From NCBI GenBank assembly GCA_001839685.1, contig MLAK01001021.1, positions 1 to 38,253 of the forward strand: 38,253 nucleotides of DNA, in the 5' to 3' direction. The stretch is from Tritrichomonas foetus (Eukaryota; Parabasalia; Tritrichomonadida; Tritrichomonadidae). Positions 9,850 to 18,949 of the stretch are shown one piece after another (within the stretch, counting starts at the first letter, position 1; each line of letters starts with the position of its first letter). A program made the position numbers and the translations under genes. Under the pieces are notes generated by a model that saw only the letters and a list, made by a program, of their open reading frames with translations, was not told the DNA's origin and searched no databases.

Positions 9850-10173
9850 ATGCTTTTCTTGTTTGTTGTTACTTTTTTTTTCAAAAAAGCAGAGCATGAA
9901 GATTATAGTTCCTCATACAGTAGTACAGCTGAGCCAACATTAATATCTACTCCAACGATACATGGAAATCGCTTTGAATTTTCGACATATTATTTTCACT
10001 CACCGACTCCTGATCCATCCCCGACATTTTCTGGAGATCATGAATATTTCCCAGATGAATATGCAATGGATGATAAAGAATACAATCCGCCGCCACGCCA
10101 ATATTATGTTCCATTAACAGAGGAGCCACAATTTACTCCATCGATCCCACCTGAGCCAATCGATGAACTTTGA
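9850..10173 (+). CDS. Small Pro/Ser/Thr-rich protein with hydrophobic N-terminus
   Basis: A 107-residue unknown protein. Residues 1-11 (MLFLFVVTFFF) are strongly hydrophobic and followed by KK, like a signal peptide or a short membrane anchor. The remainder is Ser/Thr/Pro/Tyr-rich and acidic (for example SPTPDPSPTFSG near the middle and TPSIPPEP near the end), with no Cys and no known fold. It resembles a small secreted or surface, O-glycosylatable polypeptide. An in-frame TGA lies shortly upstream, so the start at 9850 is the earliest ATG. No TCA-type initiator is obvious close by, which lowers confidence. It has no operon partner. Confidence 0.5.
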   Translation: MLFLFVVTFFFKKAEHEDYSSSYSSTAEPTLISTPTIHGNRFEFSTYYFHSPTPDPSPTFSGDHEYFPDEYAMDDKEYNPPPRQYYVPLTEEPQFTPSIPPEPIDEL

Positions 10174-11283
10174 TCATTCAAATTTTTATATGTCAAAGAA
10201 TTACTTCATCAAAATTGTTCTCGTTATCATAAATCTCGTGCTTTTACTTGCATAAGATAGGATGGTTAATCCTTCATCATAGATTAAAATAAAATATGTA
10301 ATAAATCATTTTATAGCAATGATTTTTCAGTATTTTATCAATATTTTTCTGTTTTCCAAAAGTTTTCTAATTTCCACGTATTATCGAACTTTTGAATTTG
10401 TGTTGCTAATTTCTCATTTTATTGTTATAAAAAATGGTGATGATTATTTTGATAACTTTTTGATCTGATTTTACGATAATGAATTTCATTTTATGATAAA
10501 TCTGCTTACATAATATTATGTCTATTTGTCATTGCAGCTGATTTTATGAGTTTATCAACACGTTTGTTTTCAAAATAATATTTTTTTGGAGTATACGTTT
10601 GTGGTTTGATATTTCTTCAAAGTAATTTATGCTACTCTTAATATCTTCATTTTCAAACATGCATCAAAATAAGATTTATCTCCCAACGGAAATCATTCGT
10701 CTTTTTTGACTTTTAAGCAAAACTAGTGTACCATTTGCAATTAAAATATTTTGACATTTTAAAATACTAATTTATTCTACCGACTTGAATTTTTGTGAAT
10801 CTGTTCCAAAAGATTATGACGAAAAGCTCTTTATTGAATCAACTCTTTAGTTATCTCTTAGCAGTAAAGTTCATTAATCTCACTATCATATACAGAATTC
10901 TTCTATTTTAGCAGGAGACATCGAAATTCATAAAGGTGATCACATCATTGAAATTTATCCGATAATTTCTCAAAAGTATTCATAGAAAAATCGTTCTACA
11001 CGAAGAGTAATTTTTTTATATTATAAAAGTCACATACATTTTGACTGGTCGAATACCTTATTCTCAGAAAAATTTTGAATCATTTATTAAAACCGTTTTT
11101 GACAGGTTCATTTTGAGAGAATAAAAACAAACTTTTTTGATAACATTCCTATCAAAAATTCTGAATCACATGGTCAAAAAGTTACATAAAAATTGAAAAC
11201 ATGGCTAACTTAGAAATAAAATAACTTTTGAGAGATCTATTGAAATTGATAAGGTGATTTTATAAATATTCATTTCACTTAAT
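10174..11283. other. Gene-free AT-rich region upstream of Myb gene 2
   Basis: About 1.1 kb with frequent stops in all frames and no repeats or RNA genes that I can recognise. The last bases carry TCATTTCACTT (11270-11280), giving two TCA initiator-like sites 7-12 bases before the Myb start codon. Confidence 0.5.
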
Positions 11284-12030
11284 ATGATGATGGCATTCAC
11301 ACAAGTTCCAAATTATCCACAACTCATGAGATTTACCATCAACGGTCGAAAACCTCACCCAAAGTCAAAATTCACCCCACAAGAAGATGAAAAATTAAGA
11401 TCAATTGTTAATGAAATCGGTGAAAACGATTGGCCATCTGTTTCCAAAAGGATGGGAACTCGTAATCAACGACAGTGCAAAGAAAGATGGTTCAATTACC
11501 TTTCACCGAATGTTAAGGCACTCCCATGGACACCTGAAGATGATTTTAAATTAGAAAACCTACACAACGAATTTGGAGCTAAATGGGTTAAAATCGCCCA
11601 ATTCTTTCCCTCAAGAACTGACACAAATATAAAGAGCAGATGGATGGTTCTTCAAAGACAGAAAAGGAGAATGGAAAATAAAGCCGACACAAACAGCAGC
11701 GTGAATAAAACATCAAATAATTCAACAAACACATCACCTTGTTCTGAGACAAGTTCACCAGAATCAAACGCTTTCTCGACTCCTTTCCCAAATATCGTCA
11801 GTAACTTTTCATCCGCAACAACCTATCAAAATTCTACTCAAGTCATACCACAAATCAACCAAATACCAACAAAGGAATCATCTATCAATATCAAGCAAAC
11901 CGAAAATTTCATTTCGGATAAAGCTCCTGATTGTGAAGACCCATTCCAAGACAGTTCGTTCTTTGAAATGAATTTCGCACCTATGGATGTAATTACTGAT
12001 GAGTGCTATGATTTCTTTGATTGGAATTAA
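11284..12030 (+). CDS. R2R3 Myb-like transcription factor
   Basis: A 248-residue protein with two adjacent Myb repeats. R2 is about residues 29-74 (Trp50 and Trp69 visible, first position Phe30). R3 is about 80-125 (Trp82, Trp101, Trp120) and carries the recognition-helix pattern DTNIKSRW. A Lys/Arg cluster follows (QRQKRRM). The C-terminal half is Asn/Ser/Thr/Pro-rich and unstructured, ending in an acidic/aromatic patch (DECYDFFDWN) that could act as an activation segment. This is the common layout of trichomonad Myb proteins, some of which regulate iron-responsive genes in T. vaginalis. Three ATG codons open the frame; the first is used here. It is a full-length counterpart to the disrupted Myb gene at the start of the window. 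Confidence 0.9.
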   Translation: MMMAFTQVPNYPQLMRFTINGRKPHPKSKFTPQEDEKLRSIVNEIGENDWPSVSKRMGTRNQRQCKERWFNYLSPNVKALPWTPEDDFKLENLHNEFGAKWVKIAQFFPSRTDTNIKSRWMVLQRQKRRMENKADTNSSVNKTSNNSTNTSPCSETSSPESNAFSTPFPNIVSNFSSATTYQNSTQVIPQINQIPTKESSINIKQTENFISDKAPDCEDPFQDSSFFEMNFAPMDVITDECYDFFDWN

Positions 12031-12315
12031 TTAGCACCATAATAATCCCATATTTTCTTTTTTTTTACCATGTTTAATAAATTATGTCTTTCCGAAAGCT
12101 TTTCTTTTATTTCCCTTTCTTTTTGTTCTGTTATTGAATTTGCAATTTGATGATCGTTGATGCGGAGATTTGGTTTGACACAGATTTCCTATCAAGTTAC
12201 ATCATGGTAACTGATAAGCTAATCTAATTCTCATGTGTACTAATTTCTATCGTAATTCTAGCAATCAATTATTGATATTTAAAGCAGATTTTGTGCACGT
12301 TTAAAATTTCAAAAG

Positions 12316-13263
12316 ATGTTTTCGAATGAAGCAAAACTCTTATCCAAAGGACTAATTGGCCAATTTTTTTACTGGATGCGATATGTATTGTGCGCGCTTC
12401 CTTTATGTTCGACGTTCTTTTGCATTTATTGGGCGATAATTTCTGGATCCAAAGATTTTACAAATATTAGTGGGTATGCAATGCTTTCCTTAAACATAAT
12501 TGAAATAATTCTATCAGCATGTTCATTTGTTATCATTTTATTCGCTGTTCTTTCAATACTGTCGAACATGGAAAAATTATTAACATACATTTATGGAGCT
12601 ATCACAATGATAGCTTTTATCATTGGCTTTATTCTTCTTGCATATGGAAGCGAATCCAAAAGCCTTACTTATTTGTCCAATTTCAACGCTCTCTGTGGTG
12701 CTCCAAACGATTCACAATTAGTTTTTCCAACCCCAGGACCGACTCCACAACCGACCCCCCAAATAACTGATGAAATCTCTACATCAGATAGTCTTTCTTT
12801 TACTGACACACCAAATACACAGGTAAATAATGCCAATCTTCTTGAAGAATCCATCAGTGAACAATTTTCTCATGATTTTACAGAAAGTTATAGTGATAAT
12901 CCAGAAACTACACCTCCTCAGACCGAAGCTTCTTTCTGTTCAAAGTATTGGACAACATGGAGTAGGAAAAGATATATCAGAGCTCGAACAAATGATTCAT
13001 ATCATGCTTTTTCTGGAATTTTGTCACCTTGGATCATTTCATTTTTTATAGAGATGGTTTTAATATATTTTATTACTCCGCATCAAAAGAAACCTCCAAT
13101 GCAAGATCATGCAAACGTTCTCATTCATGAAGAAGAGCATAGTCTTCAAGGAGAAACTCAGATGAATGGAAATGATAATGATATAAATAATGGAATTGAT
13201 CCAATATTTCGAGATGAAGTCCGTTCATCAGAAGAAGAAAGTATTTCTGATGATTTGCCATAG
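12316..13263 (+). CDS. Four-helix, tetraspanin-like membrane protein with PTP-rich loop
   Basis: A 315-residue membrane protein. Three hydrophobic helices lie in the first 120 residues (about 17-42, 52-80 and 90-112). A large polar loop follows (about 115-235), then a fourth helix (SPWIISFFIEMVLIYFI) and an acidic tail of about 60 residues. This 3+1 topology with a long loop before the last helix is tetraspanin-like. The loop carries Cys near both ends (ALCGAP and SFCSKYW), but the diagnostic CCG is absent. The loop contains the proline-spaced run PTPGPTPQPTPQ and many Ser/Thr, suggesting an extended O-glycosylated surface segment. The start has a TTTCAAAAG initiator-like motif 5 bases upstream. 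Function is unknown; surface adhesion or organisation is only an inference. Confidence 0.7.
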   Translation: MFSNEAKLLSKGLIGQFFYWMRYVLCALPLCSTFFCIYWAIISGSKDFTNISGYAMLSLNIIEIILSACSFVIILFAVLSILSNMEKLLTYIYGAITMIAFIIGFILLAYGSESKSLTYLSNFNALCGAPNDSQLVFPTPGPTPQPTPQITDEISTSDSLSFTDTPNTQVNNANLLEESISEQFSHDFTESYSDNPETTPPQTEASFCSKYWTTWSRKRYIRARTNDSYHAFSGILSPWIISFFIEMVLIYFITPHQKKPPMQDHANVLIHEEEHSLQGETQMNGNDNDINNGIDPIFRDEVRSSEEESISDDLP

Positions 13264-13541
13264 CATAGAATATTTCCTGGAATTATAAACACTGTCTGTA
13301 TTTTCTATTTTTTTATACATTATATTTACATCTTTTTTTGAATTTCCTTTGTAAATCGTAAATACATAGGTGCTTTTTTTTTATTAAAAAAAAAAATAGA
13401 ATTCGACTTTAATTTTATTTCATTGCGAGAAAAAGATAGTTGGTTGGCATAAAATAAAGAATTAAAAGAAAAATGGTTTCATATAAAGCAAAATCAAAAC
13501 AGGTTTATGGAGAAAGGTGGTGAAATTCGATTTTCAAACAT

Positions 13542-13844
13542 TTACAAATTATTAATAGCTTGACATTTTTTCTTGCATTTCTGGAATCCATCTTCGGAAT
13601 ATCTGTACAGCACATAGCAGTAGTCGATGCATTCTTTTTCGATTTTTTGGAGCAATTTAATATCATTTTTTTTTGAATCTCCAAGTTCTTTACAATCATC
13701 GTGGCATTTGTTAATCAACATGGAGCTACCAAAAAAAAGTTGGGGGCATCTCTTCGAGCATCGTTCTTTCTTTTTGGAAGCTGCAATAAAGGTTATCAAG
13801 AATATAAACATCGATAATTGAATAAACTTTGAAAAAGTGCACAT
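13542..13844 (-). CDS. Small secreted-type protein with four CX3C motifs
   Basis: A 100-residue protein with a hydrophobic N-terminal segment (MFIFLITFIAAS at 12-23) like a signal peptide, then a charged Cys-rich domain. The eight mature Cys form four CX3C pairs: 29/33, 47/51, 72/76 and 90/94. Spacing between pairs 1-2 and between pairs 3-4 is 13 residues in both cases, so the protein is two CX3C-X13-CX3C units. That pattern is known from helical hairpins stapled by two disulfides (alpha-hairpinins; small Tim proteins use it too), but the signal peptide argues for secretion. The real start may be Met12 (13811), because a TCAATT motif sits just before it. The reading frame is intact. No homolog is recognised. 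Confidence 0.68.
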   Translation of the reverse strand: MCTFSKFIQLSMFIFLITFIAASKKKERCSKRCPQLFFGSSMLINKCHDDCKELGDSKKNDIKLLQKIEKECIDYCYVLYRYSEDGFQKCKKKCQAINNL

Positions 13845-14104
13845 TATTTGGCCATAATCATCATGAATTAAATTCAGATAAATCTCATCATTGATTTTAC
13901 GATCTTTTTGAGAGAGTTATTCATCTTTTGAATACTTTTCTCATTATTTGAAGAGATTTGATTGTCTTTTTGAGGGTTATTAATTTTGATGGTTTCAAAA
14001 TTCTTTTTTTCCTAACCGCTTTTGTCTATGAAAATCGTTAGTTCTCCAATATCGACCATTTAAACATACAATTTTTGTAAATCGACATCTCATCGAAATT
14101 AGAA

Positions 14105-16336
14105 ATGGGGTGCATCTCTTCCACTCCACGCGTCAACCCCTCACGCCAAGTGAGACCCATTATTGACATTTCCGACCTTGATGGGGAAGAAGGGGAAATT
14201 ACCCAGCCACAATCCCCTCAAATGCTCATGGAGGTCACTGATTTTCTTTGCCAAAACTTCAACTCGATTTTAACTGGAATTTCTGCCATTCCCAAGCCCG
14301 AAAATTCGAAGCCTCTTGTCTGCCTAAATGACCATACCGTTCCGCTCGTTATCGGAAGACTTTACCTTTCAAATGGAGACTCCGCCAATATCAGCTTACC
14401 TATCGCAGCAATCGGAATATACAAATTAGGTCGAACGGCTTGTGTTGGCAATATCGCAATATTATCTCAATGCACGAGTTCAAATACAGAAGCTTCAGCC
14501 TTCCTTGAAAACATCTCCAGATACTGCTGCGGAATGCGGGCCAACTACAGAGTTTTGATTTTGGGCGTTCATCCAAAAATTGCCCAAAAAATTAAAACGA
14601 ATTTGAGGGTTTTTGAATTTTCAGCCGAAGTAGCAGAAGAAAAAGATGATTTCTCGAAATACGGCGTTGTAATAATTTCATCGCAAACCACTATCACGCC
14701 AAATTTAATGTCATTCCTTGAAGAAGGTGGCGGGCTAATTATTGGCTATGAGGAAATACAAGAAGGCATGCCAAAAAATACAGAAACCCAAAAATATTTA
14801 ATAGAACTTGGTTATGGATTCCCAGAATGCTCTCTTGCTATCGGTAAGCCAAACTCGAGTCGTGTGAAATCGAATAATCCATTTAAAAAGCTAATCAAAG
14901 TAACACTGCCGAAGTTAAGTGAATCTTTAATTAAGTTACTACAAGACCTCGAAGAAATAAATGTCACTAAATATGATTCCCTTGTCACTACACTACGTTT
15001 TCACATTTTGCCACTAAATCGAGGTATCAGTGAATTATTACAGAACTTGTTTGAAAAATGCTGGGAATTTTTAGATAAAACAAACGCAACAAATGAGCTT
15101 TCTGTTTGTCCTCAACTCTATCATGGAATTACGTTTGTTATCATTTCGGAAATCATTTCAAAAATTCCAGCAAGAGTTTGTGAAAATATGGATCGTTGTC
15201 TTCCATTTCCAGGAAAAGTTGGTGAAAATATTGAATTAGCTGATTTCAAAATAACTGCTGAATTTCATTGTGAATCATGGGTTTCAACTGGACTCTATCT
15301 TCCACCTGGAATCGTTGCAACTGTTACTTTAGATAAAATCGCCCCAAATGTTTCAATCCAAATTGGATCTCATACTGAATGCATCCTTTCGAAAATAGGA
15401 CCATGGAATCGTTGGGCAATTGTTACATCTAAATTTGAATTTGATGATGAGACAATAGAAATTACTTCACCTTATGGTGGAATTGTTTATGTGGTTTATG
15501 AGGAATCTGATACTGAAGTTGATATTGAACTTTTAGTTACTTTTCGAAATATTACTCGTCACACTTCATTTTTGACTTCATCACCAGATTCTTTCCAGAT
15601 TTTTGATGTACCATGGGGTGAAATTGAAACTCAATTTGTAATTTTCACTGTGCCTGTTGATGTGTTCACAAACTATCCAGAACTCGATAATTTTTGTAAT
15701 TTCATCGACAACATTTTATCAAAAGTTCTTCTCTTTACATCAGATCAATCAATTAGACTTTTCCGAGTTGTTTTTGATGTTAAATCTATTGATGATGAAC
15801 CATCAATTGGTTATCCAATAATAATATCAATTGATTTAATCAAAGGTATTTTTGGATCAAATAGTAAACCAACTGCTGAATTGTTTTCATTATTAACATA
15901 TATAGCAACAGTTTCTATGCCTGAAGGAATCTTTGAACAGAGCTCAATTGAATCATTTGCAGCACTTGCTGCAATAAGCGCGTTTCAGGATACATGGGAA
16001 GGCATTGATCCTCTTCAATTCGCAGTAAACACGCCACCTGAGTTATTTAATGCAATGTATGAATTATATCAAAAGCATAATAAGTCAGCTTTCATTCAAG
16101 CTTTCTCAAAAGTGAGAGAAGCGATGGAATTTCTGCCAGGAGGTGCTGTTCCAGATTTATGGTCACTTTTTGTAGAAAAATTGGCTTTGGAAACGCAGGA
16201 TAAATCAAGTAGTCTTTTGAAGACACTTGCAGGAATTAGCTCCCAAAACGGCAAAATGGTGATGACATATTCATCTAGCAGCTTAAGTGAGTATCAACTA
16301 AGTGAGGCTGTTGCTGCTAATGCACAAATTGTTTAA
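14105..16336 (+). CDS. TCAF/M60-like protein with myristoylation signal and degenerate protease site
   Basis: A 743-residue protein. It starts MGCISS, a classic N-myristoylation signal (Gly2, Ser6) with a palmitoylatable Cys3, so it is probably tied to the inner face of a membrane. Residues about 145-225 form a Rossmann-like segment ending in GGGLIIG, as in the N-terminal part of TCAF/FAM115 proteins. Residues about 390-480 match the beta domain before M60-like peptidases (STGLYLPPG, then IGSHTE and SPYGGIVYV). The expected catalytic stretch follows a recognisable GYPI element but reads AELFS (591-595) where M60 enzymes have HExxH. Both zinc His are therefore missing while Glu is kept. It is probably not a peptidase, and a scaffold or channel-associated role as in TCAF is possible. 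Base composition is GC-richer at the 5' end. Confidence 0.72.
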   Translation: MGCISSTPRVNPSRQVRPIIDISDLDGEEGEITQPQSPQMLMEVTDFLCQNFNSILTGISAIPKPENSKPLVCLNDHTVPLVIGRLYLSNGDSANISLPIAAIGIYKLGRTACVGNIAILSQCTSSNTEASAFLENISRYCCGMRANYRVLILGVHPKIAQKIKTNLRVFEFSAEVAEEKDDFSKYGVVIISSQTTITPNLMSFLEEGGGLIIGYEEIQEGMPKNTETQKYLIELGYGFPECSLAIGKPNSSRVKSNNPFKKLIKVTLPKLSESLIKLLQDLEEINVTKYDSLVTTLRFHILPLNRGISELLQNLFEKCWEFLDKTNATNELSVCPQLYHGITFVIISEIISKIPARVCENMDRCLPFPGKVGENIELADFKITAEFHCESWVSTGLYLPPGIVATVTLDKIAPNVSIQIGSHTECILSKIGPWNRWAIVTSKFEFDDETIEITSPYGGIVYVVYEESDTEVDIELLVTFRNITRHTSFLTSSPDSFQIFDVPWGEIETQFVIFTVPVDVFTNYPELDNFCNFIDNILSKVLLFTSDQSIRLFRVVFDVKSIDDEPSIGYPIIISIDLIKGIFGSNSKPTAELFSLLTYIATVSMPEGIFEQSSIESFAALAAISAFQDTWEGIDPLQFAVNTPPELFNAMYELYQKHNKSAFIQAFSKVREAMEFLPGGAVPDLWSLFVEKLALETQDKSSSLLKTLAGISSQNGKMVMTYSSSSLSEYQLSEAVAANAQIV

Positions 16337-16372
16337 AATATAGAATGTATGCAGAATATTTTATCTTTTTCG

Positions 16373-16391
16373 TTTTTTTTTTTTTTTTTTT
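16373..16391 (+). repeat. T19 homopolymer run
   Basis: An uninterrupted run of 19 T lies about 36 bases after the stop of the TCAF/M60-like gene, between that gene and the convergent poly(A) polymerase. On the minus strand it is an A-run downstream of the polymerase coding sequence. It probably has no coding role and may be a length-variable site. Confidence 0.8.
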
Positions 16392-16584
16392 AATAAGAGC
16401 CTTTCAATAATGAACATTCCTCCTTAACTTATCTTCACTATACTTCTTCTAAACTCAACTTCTTCTTCATGAATAATAAAAACATGACAAAAACAGAGAG
16501 GCTTCATTTACTTTATCTTTATTTTTTTTTATTTAATATAGAAAAAGCATAAATTAAACTTGAATTATCTTTTTCAAACAAGGT

Positions 16585-18141
16585 TTATTTTGCTTTTTTG
16601 GCCTTTTTATTGGCCTTAGGCTTCTTTGGCGGTGGTCTCTCGCCATTCGGGAAGACATATAGGGGCACGTCCTGCCTCTTGATTAAGCTGGGTTCGACGA
16701 GCATCGGCGCAGTTTTATTTGTCTGTTTCATCAGAAAAGTGAGGAAAGATTGAGTTGGTGTTGTCACATCAATACTCAATTTTTGGTTTGGATCGGACGG
16801 CTTTTTGAATACCATACCAATGAAAAAGCTGCCAGCAAACTCCTTTCCTCCTTCGTGGGTTGGAAATGTGTAAGGGAATGTGACTGCGTATTGAATGTTC
16901 TCTTCTTTTTCGAGGTCCATTGCAAGCCTCTTAATTTTCGATTCTACTGTTCCTTGCCAAGAATCATAGTTCTCCTGTGTGTCCGCTGATATCTTAATCT
17001 GGATATAATATTTATATCGTGTAAAGAAATTAGTTTCAGCCAAAAGCTTATCCCACTTCCTCTTTTTATTTATGATAATGGTGGTTAATTTATAACCGAG
17101 TTTAAATTCTTCAACCATTCGATGCCGTGTTGAAACGCTGGCACTTCTGATGCTGTTGATGACAGGATAAGCCGGGGTAATGATCGGCATGACATCCGGT
17201 GAGGTCTCAGGGTCCCAGCTGTCAATCGGTCCAACATTTGGAGTATTGATATATATCGGAGCGGGCCACGGCCATTCCATCAAATCGTGGAAAAACATCT
17301 GTACAAGCTTCGAGGAAGTCGCAAGCGGGTATCTCTGGCAGATAAACGCCGCAAGGAGCGCGCAATTAACGCCTCCGAGATATCCGTAAACGTTTCCGTA
17401 AATAGCGCGTTTTTTCGACCAAATTCTGATAAATCGAAGTAAATCTCTGAAGGATTCAAGGTTAGGAACAAGTTGCAGCAACATATCATTTGTGCGAACA
17501 CCGTTAATTGAACTCCATGCTTGCGTGTCGAGGTTGTTGAGAATCGTATCGTCGGATAAGTCAATATCGCTTGGAATTGTATCTAAGTCGAGCGCGGCGA
17601 AAGAAATATCGATATCGATGGTATCATAAGTCATCGTTAGAATTGGAACGAAAGCGTTCTCAATTTTCTGAAGTCCTGAAACTTTCGGATTTTTGTTAAG
17701 TAGATCGTACATGATTGAGAAGAAATTGCTCCTTTTGATAAATTTGGGCGTGATGCAAAGACAGTCAATATCGGATGAGGGGCTGCAAACACCAAGTCTG
17801 AATGACCCGAAATGAGAAATGAGGCACTGAATCGGTTTCCCGTCGATTTCGACTGGAATATTATTTTGGACTGCGGCACGTCGAACAAACTCGTTTCCAA
17901 TTCCTTGAAGTTCATCAAGAACTTCTTGGCGCTTTGCTGAGCGTTCGTCGGACTCGTAGCAGTCATGCTTTTTGAGAAATGCAACCAATCGTTCAGTTGC
18001 TTCTAATTCGAGTTCTGTTGGGAGATCTTCGTTGACTGGTTCATGCGCAGGAAGTAATGGATTATTTGTTGATTCGTGTGGTTGTTCTTCTTCGGCTCCT
18101 CCAGGAATTTCGTCTGTGGCAGCCGAATCATTCTCAGTCAT
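16585..18141 (-). CDS. Canonical poly(A) polymerase
   Basis: A 518-residue nuclear polymerase that adds the poly(A) tail to mRNA. The nucleotidyltransferase signature is complete: HFGSFRLG (110-117) with Gly112-Ser113, then SSDIDCLCI with Asp124 and Asp126, and the third metal ligand Asp178 in IDIDISFA. The PAP central domain follows (FRDLLRFIRIWSKKRAIYGNVYGYLGG and FHDLMEWPWPAPIYI), then a C-terminal RNA-binding-like domain (about 345-490). The end is a Lys/Pro-rich tail (PKKPKANKKAKKAK) that probably acts as a nuclear localisation signal. The first 40 residues are acidic and low-complexity. Length and order match yeast Pap1-type enzymes. TTCAAAA lies directly before the ATG. The 5' two-thirds are GC-richer than the neighbours, as in well-expressed genes. 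Identification is firm. Confidence 0.93.
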   Translation of the reverse strand: MTENDSAATDEIPGGAEEEQPHESTNNPLLPAHEPVNEDLPTELELEATERLVAFLKKHDCYESDERSAKRQEVLDELQGIGNEFVRRAAVQNNIPVEIDGKPIQCLISHFGSFRLGVCSPSSDIDCLCITPKFIKRSNFFSIMYDLLNKNPKVSGLQKIENAFVPILTMTYDTIDIDISFAALDLDTIPSDIDLSDDTILNNLDTQAWSSINGVRTNDMLLQLVPNLESFRDLLRFIRIWSKKRAIYGNVYGYLGGVNCALLAAFICQRYPLATSSKLVQMFFHDLMEWPWPAPIYINTPNVGPIDSWDPETSPDVMPIITPAYPVINSIRSASVSTRHRMVEEFKLGYKLTTIIINKKRKWDKLLAETNFFTRYKYYIQIKISADTQENYDSWQGTVESKIKRLAMDLEKEENIQYAVTFPYTFPTHEGGKEFAGSFFIGMVFKKPSDPNQKLSIDVTTPTQSFLTFLMKQTNKTAPMLVEPSLIKRQDVPLYVFPNGERPPPKKPKANKKAKKAK

Positions 18142-18949
18142 TTTTGAATTCCTTTAATTCGCCATTCTTCTCAAAATTCACATCTGGTAAAAATGCGTTT
18201 TCAGCTAGTTAAAGCATTATATTAATAATTTAGTGACAATTTAATGTTTCTATTGAACTTGCTTTATGTATACCGTCATAAATTTAATATTTAACTTAAT
18301 ATATATGACGATATTTAAGCTCTTTATCAACTGACCATTTGATACATGAGATCATCGTTTTCTATTGAAAAAATCCTAACCATATTTCTATTTCAATTAT
18401 TCACAAATATATTATCCTTATTCCACTCCCCCACAACACACTTCTGCATATAATACATGACAATTCAATGAAAGGTGTCATTGACCATTTATTCATTTAA
18501 TTTCCTCCATTTCATATGGAGTTATTTTCCTATTCTCTTATTATTAAATAACCTCCTTGATAATATCACCTTTCTCAAACATATAAGAACACATGATATT
18601 ACCTTCATTTTAGTTTTTCAAAATCATTTCTAGAAATATTCAGGATTCAATCAGAAAATGCGACCAGTTTCCTAATGAACATTTAAGGATAAATTAAAGG
18701 TCAAATAGCACAAAAGTGTTCACGGTATAACTGGTTGCACCCAAGCAGATATGAAAAACGTGAAATGAAGGTCAAATAAAGGTCAAAATTAGAAAAAAAA
18801 TATACATTTTCGATCAAGTTAACAAAAACTCATTCAATTGAAAAGACTCAAAATCATTTTGTGAAAAAAAATCATTCATGTGATATGAAATGAAATAAAA
18901 GAAGAAAAAATATGAATTGGAAAAAAATGTTGTGATAAAAAATGCGTTT
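18142..18949. other. Intergenic region with GGTCAAA repeats
   Basis: About 800 bases between the start of the poly(A) polymerase gene and the end of the SNARE gene, both on the minus strand. It should hold the polymerase promoter and the SNARE 3' end. CTCCAT/ATGGAG forms a small hairpin near 18506-18522. Three AAGGTCAAA motifs occur at 18696, 18768 and 18778. No open frame or RNA gene is recognised. Confidence 0.5.
18760..18788 (+). repeat. Copy 2 of the ~30-bp GGTCAAATAAAGG repeat
   Basis: This copy matches 9594-9623 with two substitutions and one gap. It contains two tandem AAGGTCAAA units 10 bases apart, and a third unit lies at 18696-18707 (AAAGGTCAAATA). The flanking DNA does not obviously continue the match, and the GC-rich inverted repeat found beside copy 1 is absent here. 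Confidence 0.6.
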
